Of a DNA stretch of 64,000 nt, positions 24,230 to 36,867 are shown one piece after another (positions within the stretch are counted from its first letter, which is position 1; each line of letters opens with the position of its first letter). This DNA is from Fragum whitleyi (lineage: Eukaryota; Mollusca; Bivalvia; Cardiida; Cardiidae). Where the stretch lies: the NCBI GenBank assembly GCA_948146395.1, contig OX411543.1:54230017-54294016 (forward strand), given 5' to 3'. The position numbers and the translations under genes were made by a program. Under the pieces are notes generated by a model. It did no database searches and was not told the DNA's origin. It saw nothing but the letters and a program-made list of their open reading frames with translations.

Positions 24230-24634
24230 TACACTTAGAAAACGCCGTGAAATTAACTAGTTGAGCAATTTTGGAATGAATGAGTGTGTACAGCAAGTTT
24301 TTTTTGTGAAATTTAAGGGAAGTAATACATTATCTTTTATTTTTTTCAAATTGGACGAAATAATCGATACTTTATTACTACCCCCTTTAAAAAAATTCTA
24401 CGCACTTTTCTCTTTTGGTGTCTTCGCGGTCCAATCAAACGCCTCAAAAACAATATCAGCCATTAAAATCGATAAAAAAGTAATAGTTTTGAACGAGTTC
24501 GAAGTATTTTTGAACGATTTCGGGGCGTTTTTGTACGGTGTTAATTGGATTTTGGAATAAATAAAGGAGCGCCGAATGAGTTATTCAGAAAAGTTCTGAT
24601 CGACAGGTCTGTTTCACAATATTACTAACTGTTT
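24230..24634 (+). mobile_element. M-family MITE (older subfamily) inserted in the tandem unit
   Basis: Left end TACACTTAGAAAACGCCGTG, right end CACAATATTACTAACTGT. Carries the older-subfamily block GGTGTCTTCGCGGTCCAATC. The left junction falls at the TA of AAGTACCATAAAC as seen in the intact units, consistent with a TA target. Confidence 0.75.
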
Positions 24635-24639
24635 TTAGA

Positions 24640-24750
24640 GCCGCCGTCATAGCACAGAAGGTAGCGCGTCGGCTTGTCAATCTAGAAGTCCTGGGTTCGA
24701 TCCCCGACGGCGGAACTCATTCTTTCCGACTATTTGTCTCTCACCAATGG
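24640..24750 (+). mobile_element. SINE head, 3'-truncated
   Basis: tRNA-like head (GCCGCCGTCATAGCACAG; B box GGTTCGATCC at 24694-24703; close CGACGGCGGA) plus the first body bases (CTCATTCTTTCCGACTATTT, GTCTCTCACCAATG). It then passes directly into the Tc1 pseudogene; the GCGGCGTAAAAC block and AATC tail are missing, so this is not a simple 5'-truncated insertion. Confidence 0.85.
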
Positions 24751-25682
24751 GTTTCTCTAAGAATCTGGCCGAGCTTCTGGAGTGTCCTTGGCTGGACCTG
24801 GCGAGCCGAAACTCGGACCTGTAGCTCATTCCACATATGTTCTATCGGAATTAAGTCCGATGAGCGAGCCGGTCAGTCCAGACGTAGAATGCCCTCTTCT
24901 TGGTGATACTCTTGAACTATACCGGCCGTTTGTGGATGGGCATTATCATCCATTAAAACAAATCCATCAACAATAGCACCAGAGTAAAATCTTACGTGGG
25001 TATTGAGAATTTCATCAATGTACCTACGAGCTGTCAGAGTACCTCTTTCTAAAATAACAAGATCAGTCCGCCCATCCCAGCTGATGCCACCCCAAACCAT
25101 GATGGACCCACCCCATAACGATCGTGCTCAACAATGTTTGCTGCATGAAACCTTTTCACCGGCCTTCTCCACACCCTAGCCCGCCTATCAGTGTAGTCCA
25201 AGCTATACCTGGACCATGAATAGCACGGGGCGCCAGCGTCTTATGCGTCAGCCAACGTGATCCAATACCCATGTTAACCGACGCCGACACTGAACTCTGG
25301 ACAGCGGAATACGAATACATGGTCTTCTTGACCACTGGCTATTTTCATGCAGCCGTGTTCGTATGGTTTGAGTCGAAACTCGCACTCCAGGGGCGTTTTG
25401 AAGGTGAGAATATAGCTGCGTTGCCGTAGCAAACCGTCGGGCTTGAATAACCAAAAAACGGTTTTCTGCGACGTAGGTAGCTCTACTCCTACCTCCACCA
25501 TTGCTCCTTGCAGGTGTACATGTATTATACTATTGGTAACGTGCCCGAGCTCTGGTTACAACAGTTTGCTGTACCCCAAGTACCATGCCAACATCACGGT
25601 AGGAAACCCCTTGCTCCACCATACCTTTAGCAAGCCACAATTGCTCGACGGATAAATGTCGCCTAACATTTAGATTAGCCAT
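24751..25682 (-). pseudogene. Tc1-family DD34E transposase, dead copy
   Basis: A Tc1-type transposase catalyses cut-and-paste transposition at TA sites. The minus strand reads the family in order from ATG at 25682: an N-terminal helix-turn-helix part (RRHLSVEQLWLAKGMVEQG), a second DNA-binding domain (RRFATATQLYSHLQ, STQTIRTRLHE), the VWGGISWDGRTDL segment, then MDDNAHP and PIEHMW. Exactly 34 residues separate the Asp of DDNAHP from the Glu of PIEHMW, the DD34E spacing of Tc1. It is dead. There are stops at codon 51 (25530-25532), codon 145 (25248-25250) and 24873-24875 (replacing a Trp). A small deletion near 25212-25216 removes the first catalytic Asp, and there is a frameshift in the G-run near 25110. 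I saw no inverted ends around it. Confidence 0.9.
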
Positions 25683-25971
25683 GGGTACCGACTTAAAAGT
25701 TAATAGAGTACTGAAAAACAGAAACTAAGCATCTACACGAAACCCGTATATGTAGAAAATGAAAAAGGACAGGTAAGAAACCGGGATTCCTCATTTTGCA
25801 CGAGTCTCGCGAGAAAATAACGTGTCAAATTTGGTAATGTATTCATTAGATATATAGTCAAAACAGTATTGTACAATTTTAAACACGAACACGAGTTTGT
25901 TTGTTTTTTTAATCAGCTCCTGGAGGACAGCGAAAAAGTTTGCTGCTTGGTGCTTAGCAAACTTTGAGTAG
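25683..25971. other. no feature recognised
   Basis: Short stretch between the Tc1 relic and the tandem array; no inverted end of the Tc1 element could be identified here. Confidence 0.4.
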
Positions 25972-28055
25972 TATATATTGCTTCAATATTGATGTCATCG
26001 TATTAAAACTAGGGAGTTTCTTTAGGGTTTTAAAAGGGTTTTTAGTCGTTTGAGCGAACGCGGGGCAATTGTCTTTTTGAAAGGTTTGAATGGAGTAGTG
26101 AGCGAGCCTTCGAGAAGAATATTTTTGATACCATAAAAAGTAGCCAGGTGTCGACATATTCTTCGTTCGTCGTGGTGGCATCCCATTTCCGTTACGGTTG
26201 TACTCTAATGCACCTTTTGGTGAGACTTTCAAGTACCATAAACACTCCGATATATCATGTAGCCGATGTACTAAATTGTAAAGATCGCTTCCCACTGATA
26301 TTGGATAATTTGGAGTCTCACTTTATGTCAATAGAACCCATAGAAATATATTGGTTCTCAATCCAGAGTGACATTAATAGCCATTTGTTGAGGACGATCC
26401 CTGATTATTCTCATGTTTACGGGTAATATTTGTCGTGATTATCTTGGAGAACGAGGACAGCTACATCTCACTAAATTCCAAAATAGTATGATTTTTTTTT
26501 ATGTTTCTGGAGTTACGGATGTATCTTATTTTAATTTGAACTTCTGAAAATGATGCCCGCTTTCGTCTCTTTGATGGTTTACAATTGACAAATGAAGAAT
26601 AATATACAGTAAATTACATAATCGAATCGACCAACAACGCGAAAGATTTTTGAATGTAATTAAAAAGAGTGGAAGGAGCGAGTTTTTAAAGAAATGAAGA
26701 GAGACAATTTGATATATCTTATTTCCTCCAACCAGCGATATTTTATTACCTACTTTTGAAGGGAAACCTTGGATCGCTTTAAAGAAATTGACGAAATGTT
26801 TTTGATGGCATGATTGTAGTAATGAACGAGTGGTTAAGCAAAATGTTTTGAATTAGAAAAAATGTCAATTTCACGATGTCATAAATAGGAGCCAATTGTC
26901 AATACATTCTTAGTTTGTCGTGGTTTCATCCAATTTCCGGTACCGTTGAACTCTGGTGCACCTTTTGATGAGACATTTCAAGTTCCATAAATACTCTAAT
27001 ACATCATGTAGCCGCCGTGCATTTGGTAGGTGCTAATTTGTTTAGATCGCTTCCAATTGATATTGAATAATTTGGAGTCTCACTTCATGTCAATAGAACC
27101 CATAGCAATATTTTGGTTCCCAATCCAGAGTGACATTAATAGCTATTTGTTGGTGACGATCCTTGGTTATTCTCATGTTTACGGGCATTTTATGTTGTAA
27201 ATATCTTTGATAATCCGGACAGCTACATCTCAATGAATTAAAAAATCATATTTTTTTATGTTTTATAGTAACAGATATTTGTTCTCTAATTTGAAGTTTC
27301 TAAAATGATACCAGCTTTCGTCTCTTTGAGAGTTTGCAATTGGCAAGTAAAGATTAATGTACATTCAATAATAACATGAAATTGTCTTACAACGTGAATG
27401 GTTTTAGAATGAACTTGAAACAGTGGAAGGAGCGAGTTTTTAATCAAATGAAAAGAGGCAATGTGATATTGCTTATTTCGTCCAACTGGACAAAATAAGC
27501 GATATTTCATTACCTACCTTTGAAGGGAAACCACGGAATATAATTAAGGATTTGAGCAAATGTTTCGAATGGTTAGAATAGAGTGATACACGATTGGTTA
27601 AGCAAAATGTTTTACAGTAGAAATATTGTCGATTTCACGATGTCATAAATAGGAGCCAATTCTAAGTATACTCTTCGATTGTCGCGGTGTCATCCAATTT
27701 CCGTTACCGTTGAACTCTGACGCACCTTTTGATGAGAGATTTCAAGTACCATAAACACTACAATATATCATGAAACCGCCGTGCAATCGGTAAGTGCTAA
27801 TTTGTAAAGATCGCTTCCAACTGATATTGGATAATTTGGAGTCTCACTTTATGTCAATAGAACCCATAGAAATATATTGGTTCTCAATCCAGAGTGACAT
27901 TAATAGCTATTTGTTGCTGACGATCCTTGATTATTCTCATGTTTACGGGTAATATTTGTCGTGATTATCTTGGTGAACCAGGACTACAACATCTCACTAA
28001 ATTTCAAAATCATATCTCTTTCTTATATTTTGGAAGTGCAGAAATATTTTTTCTT
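25972..28055 (+). repeat. tandem array of about 763-bp units carrying older M copies
   Basis: Three units. The landmark GTTTACGGG falls at 26415, 27177 and 27941 (spacings 762 and 764); GATGTCATAAATAGGAGCCAA recurs at about 26875 and 27638 (a variant at 26128). Each unit has a unique spacer (TTGGAGTCTCACTTTATGTC, CCAGAGTGACATTAATAG) and an old M remnant (GTGGAAGGAGCGAGTTTTT, ATAAGCGATATTTCATTACC). Open frames of 74-124 codons in it are not conserved between units. Confidence 0.85.
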
Positions 28056-28154
28056 CTTTTTATTCGAACCTCCTTAAAGAAAAACAGATTTCGCTGCTTA
28101 AGTAAACAAATAACAAGAATAGATTTTTATACGAGTAAGTCGCATTTTGAAATT

Positions 28155-28500
28155 GAAAATCATCTTGATCGAAATCATTCCAAAGCACTTGCTCGGCGCT
28201 TCTTTCCAAATACTCTTTCACACCATTCAAAAACACACCAAATGAAAAAAAGAAACCACACTTCCAAATCAAAATCATCAACATTTCTTCGTTATCTCTA
28301 GAACGTCTAGATGGTCCACGCAAAAAATCGAACAGAACAGTACGTAGAGTTTCAAAAGAGGTAAAAGTATTGCAAATATGTCCAGTTGGGCGAATTATGA
28401 GATATTATATTACTCCCTTTAAATATTTTCATAATTCGACTCTACCCACATTGAAATAATTCCAAAATCATTCCCCTGATCAATTTTATACAGTTATTAA
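28155..28500 (-). mobile_element. M-family MITE, older diverged copy
   Basis: Minus orientation: CTTGATCGAAATCATTCC, ACTTGCTCGGCGCTTCTTTC, AACACACCAAATG, then a decayed hairpin region and TTTATACAGTTATTAA near 28490. Confidence 0.6.
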
Positions 28501-28616
28501 TTTGATTATGTTCATAGGGTCACTTGACATCAATATAAAGGCCTTTATGGTACCCCATTCGAGGTAACAAGTTAAGGTTATGGTCATTCATAAAAGTGAT
28601 TTATGCATATAGTTTT

Positions 28617-29813
<1,197 letters not shown>

Positions 29814-30020
29814 GGGATGGGATGGGATGGGATGGGATGGGATGGGATGGGATGGGATGGGATGGGATGGGATGGGATGGGATGGGATGGGATGGGATAG
29901 GATAGGATAGGATAGGATAGGATAGGATAGGATAGGATTGGATAGGATTGGATAGGATAGGATAGAAAAGAATAGAAAAGAAAAGAAATAGAATAGAAAT
30001 AGAATAGAATAGATAGATAA
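29814..30020 (+). repeat. (GGGAT)n to (GGATA)n pentanucleotide arrays
   Basis: Directly continues the GATA array: GATGG pentamers to about 29897, then GATAG pentamers with GATTG variants to about 29966, then an irregular GATAGAAAAG/AATAG tail. Confidence 0.95.
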
Positions 30021-30434
30021 ATGGTTTTTATTCGGTAAAAGTTCCGGTGAATTGTTTCAAAACTTTCCATATTCTTGTATCAAACAACTGTTTCTGAAAA
30101 TTGCAGTTGCGAAGGCATATTTATTTAACAAACAAATCTTGTTTGCTTCTCAAAGAGGTGGGCCTGATACTTTCATTTTCTCTTTTAGCATTGATCTTCG
30201 TCTTAGATAAGCCATCTCTGTCAATCTCTTTTTCCAATTTTACCAAATGATATAATTTAAACTCTACCCGTTTCTTTGTTTCGTAAGAAGAACACTTCTG
30301 ACCAACAAACGCAACGAACCTCCGTCGTTTTTTGTAGAAAAAGGTTGGTTCCAGAATTTAATTTGCCAATTATTGTAAACACACAATGAACTGCTTGAAG
30401 AATTGAAGGATTTTTTCTCTGTTTCATTCTTAAA
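30021..30434. other. no feature recognised
   Basis: Nothing identified; the 83-codon minus frame (30257-30508) has no motif. Confidence 0.4.
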
Positions 30435-31529
30435 GGGCAGTTACACATGACAATCGGTGATAGATCGGTTGTTCGTTTTATCCAGGTAAGGACGTAACCG
30501 ACATACAACCGACGTCTCCGTTTGGCAGACTATTTTTCACTCACCACAAACTTTTTGGAAAAGATGAGTTTCATCGGTGAAAACTAACCGATCGGGATTT
30601 TTAAACTGTTTAAAATTCTCGATTGATGAAAATTTTAAACGAATAAGCGATTGATAAGCTATTTATTACTGATATCACCGATCGGTCAGTGATAAGCAAC
30701 CGATTAACAATTATCTATTAGCGATGGGAAAAGATGAGGTATTTTCTAGGCGGGTATCCATTCTTCATAAAACTTTCAAACGAGACAGTCACAGATTATG
30801 AAATCGGGCAAAGTTTTGGAATGCACTGATGTCACCCTCTCTGAGTTCGGCTAGGATAATGCTGTATTGCCTAAACTGAATTCTTCTTTCTGGCGTTAGC
30901 CATTGCTTCGTCCACCATCTTCTTTGTCTCCTGCGGCGGTGACTATTTACGCCTCGGGGGCCCAAGTGAATGCCATGTCCGAAGTTTAAGAGAGCTTGCT
31001 ATTGCAGGAATAGACCAAACTGCTGGAACCCCCCCCCCCACCCCCCTCCACCCCGACATTCATTATATCATACACTGAATTTAAATTATCGGTTTTCATC
31101 GCTTACTGTTATACATATCATTTTGATGAAAAAAACGACGGCAGTCTGCTGAATAAAGATTTGCCAGCTATTCATCATCGACATCACCGATCTTTGACCG
31201 GCGAACACTTACGGATCACCGGTTGTATCCGGTGGAAAGCGATAGACCTCGGACCGACTGGCCGATTGGCAACTGTTGTAAAAGCGACATCAGCCGATGG
31301 TTAATTAAGCAAATAAGCGATCGTCACCGACCAAGCTCCTACTGGCCAGCTGTTTGTCGCCTACGGAAAACCGATCTACTTTGTATTTTACCGACCAATA
31401 AGCTATTTATCGCCGATACCCTGTTACACATTGAGTCTGAAATGCTGACACCGATGACAACCGATCATATGAGAGAAAAAAATCGCCGATAAAGGACCGA
31501 TTTAAGTCTCATCGCACGTGTTAATGCCC
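30435..31529. mobile_element. 1.1-kb element saturated with CCGAT/ATCGG words
   Basis: Inverted ends GGGCAGTTACACATG (left) and CACGTGTTAATGCCC (right). The outer thirds are filled with CCGATC, CCGATCGG, CACCGATC and ATCGGT words, for example CACCGATCGGTCAGTGATAA and GACACCGATGACAACCGATC. A C-rich block sits at 31028-31056 inside. The 89-codon frame at 31223-31492 follows these words and is not credible. Likely non-autonomous DNA transposon; superfamily unknown. Confidence 0.65.
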
Positions 31530-31860
31530 CATAATGAATCAGACATTTAATCGCTGATCATGTCGTACTGTTAAAAAGCGGAACACAATTTGTAAACACT
31601 GATGATTTAATTTCTTTTTGAAGTAACTCGCGGATGTAGTCCGACAGAAAAATGGCATATTTTACTTGAACCTAATGGTGTGGTATAAAGTTGTTTACTT
31701 GGCTGATTCTTGTAGCCCATATCTTACTTATCAAGAATCTGGCTGATGACACCTTGTCATCATTGAGCATTTTTAGAAAATCGAGTTGACAGCCAGGACC
31801 CCTTGGACAAATACATGTAACCACTAGACTTGTCTTGATGATAGATTTTTTATGTATTTT
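31530..31860. other. no feature recognised
   Basis: Nothing identified. Confidence 0.4.
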
Positions 31861-33314
31861 TAGCTCACCTGAGCACGAAGTGCTCAAGGTGAGCTATTGT
31901 GATCGTACAATGTCCGTATTCCGTCGTTAGTCGTCCGTCGTGCCTCGTCCTTCGTCCACAATTTCTTTAAACATCTTCACCTCCTAAACCGGTAGGCCAA
32001 TTTTGATGAAACTTGACAGGGATGTTCCTTGGGCCAAGTTCTATCAAAGTTGTTCAAATAAATGAAATCCAACCTTGACTTTCCCTCTACCCTCAACAAA
32101 AAGGGTGAAAATTGGAAAATGTTCAAAAATCTTCTCTGAAACTATAAAGCAGACAGCTGTCATATTTGGTACGTACCATGATATAGTGGATTTGTACCAA
32201 GTTTCTTAATATCAAGACCCTGGGGTCATATTTGGACTCTAGCCGGACGCAACCCTTTTTACATAGAATCAAAGACATAAAATCTTTAAAAGTCTTCTTC
32301 TATGAAACCAGAAGGCAGACATCCTTCATATTTGGTATGTAGCATCATCTAGTGGGTCTCTATCAAGTTTGTTCATATCAAGACCTTGGGGTCATATTTG
32401 GGCTTTGCCCAGGCTTATCCCTTTTAGCTCTTCCGAGCACGAAGGGTGGGTTAAAAAGAATCTTCTAAAATCTTTTCCTATGAAAGGCAGATAGCTTTCA
32501 TATATAGTATGTAGCATCATCTAGTGGAACTCTACCAAGTTAGTTCATATCACAGCCCTGGATTCATATTTGGGATCCACCCGAGCGAAATCCTTTTTAC
32601 ATAGAATCAAAGAGCGAAAATCTTTAAAAATTTTCCCTTCTGAAACCAGCGGACACACAGCTTTCATATTTTGTATGTAGCATCATCTAGTGCGTCTCTA
32701 CTAAGTGTGTTCATATCAATCCTGGGGTCATATTTGGGATCAACCCGGGCGCATCCCTTTAAGCTCATCTGAGCACAATGGCTGGAAATTGGAAAATCTA
32801 CAAAAACATTTATCTCTGAAACCAGAAGGCAGACGGTTTTCATATTTAGTATGTAGCATCATCTAGTCGACCTCTACCAAGTTTCTTCATATTTAGACTC
32901 CGGGGTCACATTTGGGCTTCGTCGATAATCGTAGACTTATGTGAGAGAGCAGCTGGAGGCTAGGAAATGATGTGATGGTTGTACTGGTGAGGGAAATACC
33001 AGGAATCCATTGTTAGGTGCTCCAGCCGCCGCGATATAACTGAAAAAATGTTGAAAGCGGCGTAAAACTCCATTCAATCAATCAATCACATTTGGGCTTC
33101 ACATTTGCGTGCATCACTTTGGGTGCATCCCTGTTTATATAGAATGAAAGAGCCGAAAGGCATATGATCCTTGCTCTTTGCTGAAAATATTTCATGGTAT
33201 TGATCTAATGTAGAAATTATCTCCTTGTTGATATTTGCCTATTTAATTAATGTGATGTCCCAGGGGTCAAAGAGACTCAGGTGAGCGATCTAGTACCGTC
33301 ATGGTCCTCTTGTT
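31861..33314 (+). mobile_element. pearl-like element with about 170-bp internal repeats
   Basis: Begins with a strong terminal hairpin (TAGCTCACCTGAGCACGAAG then TGCTCAAGGTGAGCTA, 31861-31896), followed by GTCGTCCGTCGTGCCTCG. Internal units are marked by GTATGTAGCATCATCTAG at about 32333, 32505, 32673 and 32849 (period about 170). Ends CTCAGGTGAGCGATCTAG...CCTCTTGTTT. Interrupted by the SINE at 32921-33085. Confidence 0.78.
32921..33085 (+). mobile_element. 5'-truncated SINE with perfect 15-bp target duplication
   Basis: The 3' part of the SINE seen whole at 14522-14798: ATCGTAGACTTATGTGAGAG, GGTTGTACTGGTGAGGGAAA, GAAAGCGGCGTAAAAC and the tail CAATCAATCAA. TCACATTTGGGCTTC occurs at 32906-32920 and again at 33086-33100, identical over 15 bp. 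Confidence 0.95.
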
Positions 33315-35310
33315 TAGCTTACGTTTGTCGTGAAGATTCTACTTTTAAATGTTGAAGCAAAATGAACCCTTGAAACGACAGAAACACCTACTATTGTAGA
33401 CAAAACGGAAGCCAAAAATTAATATTAAACGGCATTTAGTGAACAATGGATTCTGTTTGACAAACCAAACTTTGGAATTGGTTCAATTACCGTTATGTCA
33501 CATGATTTATGCAGTGTTTCTGGCTGCGTGACATAAAATTAATAGGGCCATCACCAATGGTAAACTGTCTCCTTATCTTTGTGGTGGCAGCCAGGAATGC
33601 AGAATTGAATTAATACCATTTGGTTAATTAGAAATTTTAAATGACATTTATACCTAATATGACTATTAATCTGCTTCTTTGCTGTTTTCTGATAAAGCAA
33701 ATACCGAAATTGATAATCAAATCTGTGGTTATCAGTATAGATGGCTGCCATAATCATTGGTTGCTTGTTCGGCAACATTGAACTGTGAATAGGAGTTTAT
33801 GCAGTTTTTCTCAAACCTTGTTACTTTTGACAAAATTTCAACATCTTTCCATTCTTTTTTTATCTTGCGAATTGTATCTCTGTCAAAATATATAAATCAT
33901 TTTTCTCTGTTTCAGATGACAGCCGTGAGTGCAGAAAACAGCATTATTTTATCCTATCTTTATGCTGATCTTTTTCTTTAAATTTCCTCTTGTTTTTGCC
34001 CTTACATTTTTTAATATAATATGAAGTTATACATAATATTTACGTCCTTATTCTGACTCAGAAATGTCCAATGAACGAATAAATATCACTCTTCGAGAAT
34101 TATTAGTGGGTGTATGGAGCCTCTTACTGGTCCATTGACCAAAAGAAAAAGAGAAGCATTTTTTTCTTGAAACTGGCTGTCATCTTGCAATTAGGATGAA
34201 ATGATTTTCTTATTGACCATGATTTATAAGGACGGCGTAAAGAACGCAAGAACAGATGTTTGAGTTAAAAAATTCAGAAGCAAAAGTGGAAGGATGTCTT
34301 AAATAACGTTTCTTACACATAAAACATTTTGGCTGCCATCTGTAAATACACCCTAAAAAGACATTCGAACCAGAGATAACGCATATTAACGTCTTGGATC
34401 TGCTTAAGAGAAGTCAAATGAATAATTCCATGCCTAATTTCGCTAGAACCTTTCGAGTAGTGATTGATGCCTCCTTTCTGATCCAAAGATTAAAATGTAT
34501 TCGAATATAAACATATTTCGTTTTTAAAACTTGCTTCCAGCTCGCATTGACAATGTTGTGATCTTAAAATAAGTAATTTAAGATATAAAGGAGTAGGATG
34601 TTTAGGCCAATGAAATAAGACTAAAGATAATAAGAAGCCTAGATAGTGTTTTCCAGCCAATTTTACAATTCTTTCGTTGATTTCTTGCTCCTAATGACAA
34701 GCAGAACCCCAAAATGTACAATGTTTACATCTTGATTCTTCCTTAGGCAGGTCAAATGAACATTTCAATTAATTGTTTTCTTGACTGCAACCTATGTTCA
34801 CAAATATTATAAATACATGTACATGTATTTGTTTATTGGAAATTAAAATTTAATGTTTGCCTGACCTTGGCAGAAAGCTTAATGACCAATGAAATCTAAA
34901 GAAAGGGAAAGCTTCAAAATCAATTAAGTTTGTTTAAGAGTTGTTTACCACACTATACGCAGTATTTCAGTAAAACTGCGTTGGCTAGAGCCGAATATCG
35001 AACCTTTGTGCCTATGGTTGAGAGTCTCCAATACTATGCGATGTTCTAGGTCCAAAAAATCAACTCTTATAAACATTAGTTCAGATTTGTCATTTTACAT
35101 AAATTGCACTATAATTGACATCATTACAAGATTCGACTAAATAGCCTGCATTTTGAAAACTTAAATTTTACAATAAAATCTAGAACAAATACGATGAATA
35201 AGAATGGAAATAAACTGATACCAAAAATACAATTACATTTTTCATTTGTGGCTGCTTTTTTGAATATTAAGGTGCAAAAGGCTTTATTATAATTTTTTAA
35301 CGTAGAGAAA
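33315..35310. other. no gene recognised
   Basis: 2 kb of AT-rich sequence with no repeat family recognised; open frames below 85 codons lack motifs. Confidence 0.4.
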
Positions 35311-36082
35311 TACATAGTCCGTCCGTCCGTCCATCCATCCGTCCGTCCCCACCTATTTCTCCATAACCCTTGGGCCAAATCAAATGAAACTTACCATGTA
35401 AACTTCCTATGATATAGTGTTGATACATCTGTGACGGTTTTTGGATTTGAGGCCTCACCACGGGAAAGGGACTTAAGGTAAAATACAGTTTTTCTCAAAT
35501 TTCTCCTAGACTTATGGTCAGAATTTAATGAAATTTCACATTTGAGTAGCAAATCAGATGTCCTTTACTATAAACTATTTTCAATTTGTGTCTAAAAATA
35601 TGTCATGCAAGAAGGGGGTCTAATGTTGTTACATTTTTGCAAATCTGTATAACACCGTATTTGAGTCCTTGCAATCTGACCACGGAGCACATCTCCTAGA
35701 GTATAATAGCTATCAACTAGAAACTTTATGGGTGGATGAATCCCATGGAGGAGAAGTGCTATGCACAAGAACTTCAACTCTTGCTTGTATAATTTTGGAG
35801 TTATTGCCCTTTGTTATATTTGATACTAAGATATTTCTCAGAGCACATCTCCTAGAGTATAATAGCTATCAACTTTAAACTTTGTGTATGGTTAGATCTC
35901 GTGGAGGAAAGATGTAGTGCATAAGAACTACAACTCTTGCTTGCATAATTTTGGCGTTATTTCCCTTTGATTTTTTAAATACTTATATTTTGTCTGGAGC
36001 ATATCTCCTAAAGTATTAAAGCTATCAACTTGAAACTTTATGGGTGGATAGATCTCATGGAGGAGAAGGGCAATACACAAGA
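35311..36082 (+). mobile_element. pearl-like element, 3' end lost
   Basis: Starts with a (GTCC)n block (GTCCGTCCGTCCATCCATCC), then CACCTATTTCTCCATAACCC. Three internal units of about 157 bp are marked by GAGCACATCTCCTAGAGT at 35685 and 35839 and GAGCATATCTCCTAAAGT at 35998. It stops abruptly at 36082, fused to an M fragment. Confidence 0.75.
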
Positions 36083-36394
36083 ACAGGATGAACAAAATTG
36101 GCGATATCAATTACCTCCCTTTAATAAAATATGCAAACAAAATCTGTAAATAGCTTCCTATTTCTTCAAGAACTTATCAGACGCTTACAAGTTTAATTAT
36201 GTCAGTGAAATCGTGATTTTTTTCTGGCATTATTTATTTTGAATGACATTGTTGATTCTATCTTTTTCAATCGGTTTGGAGCGTTTTGGAATGGTTTGAG
36301 TCAGTGTTTGGAATGAATGAATGGAACTCTGAGCGAGCAAATGGGAATTGTGTTGATCGAGATGAATGTCAATTTCACGATGTTTTTGACTGTA
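36083..36394 (+). mobile_element. M-family MITE broken at its hairpin apex
   Basis: Starts at AGGATGAACAAAATTGGCG, the loop of the central hairpin, and continues intact to CACGATGTTTTTGACTGTA. The first half, including one inverted end, is absent. Confidence 0.85.
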
Positions 36395-36867
36395 AGTCAC
36401 AGATTTTTGGCAATTCTAAAAATCGTGATATTTGAGAAAACGGACAAGGACACGGTGATTTAAATGTTGAATTGGCTTATTTATTTGTGTTGTTTGAAAC
36501 CCTGAACCCCTTTTATCAAAGTTCGTGCCTCTTAAAATTGCATTTTGTTGCTCTATGCTGACTTTGATAACAAAATGCGAAATATGCAAGTAATACCTAA
36601 CAATTCTCAACAAATATATTTGCCCCTCGTTTGTACCGCTAAAATAACCCAATACTTTGTTGAGACGTTGCTTGTGTTGATCATTTCTTCGATATTGGTT
36701 GAGGAGAGACGAAGTTCATTGTAGAGATTCAATATTGGATTTTTTCTTTTATTATCCAGTTTAATTTCGAAACCAACAATCAAAATGGCATAGTCGGACA
36801 CGTCTGTGGTAAGTTAAATATTCTTTTGAAATTTTGAGAAAATGAGTCCCGTTACAAGTAATTCGCC
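36395..36867. other. no feature recognised
   Basis: Nothing identified. Confidence 0.4.

Noticed and set aside
24640..24714. tRNA gene
   Set aside because: A and B boxes and an acceptor-like stem are present, but the anticodon arm does not pair and the sequence continues into SINE body; the same head recurs at 14522-14798 as part of a SINE.
27927..28301. 124-codon open frame
   Set aside because: It crosses the end of the tandem array into an old M copy; the corresponding frame is broken in the other array units.
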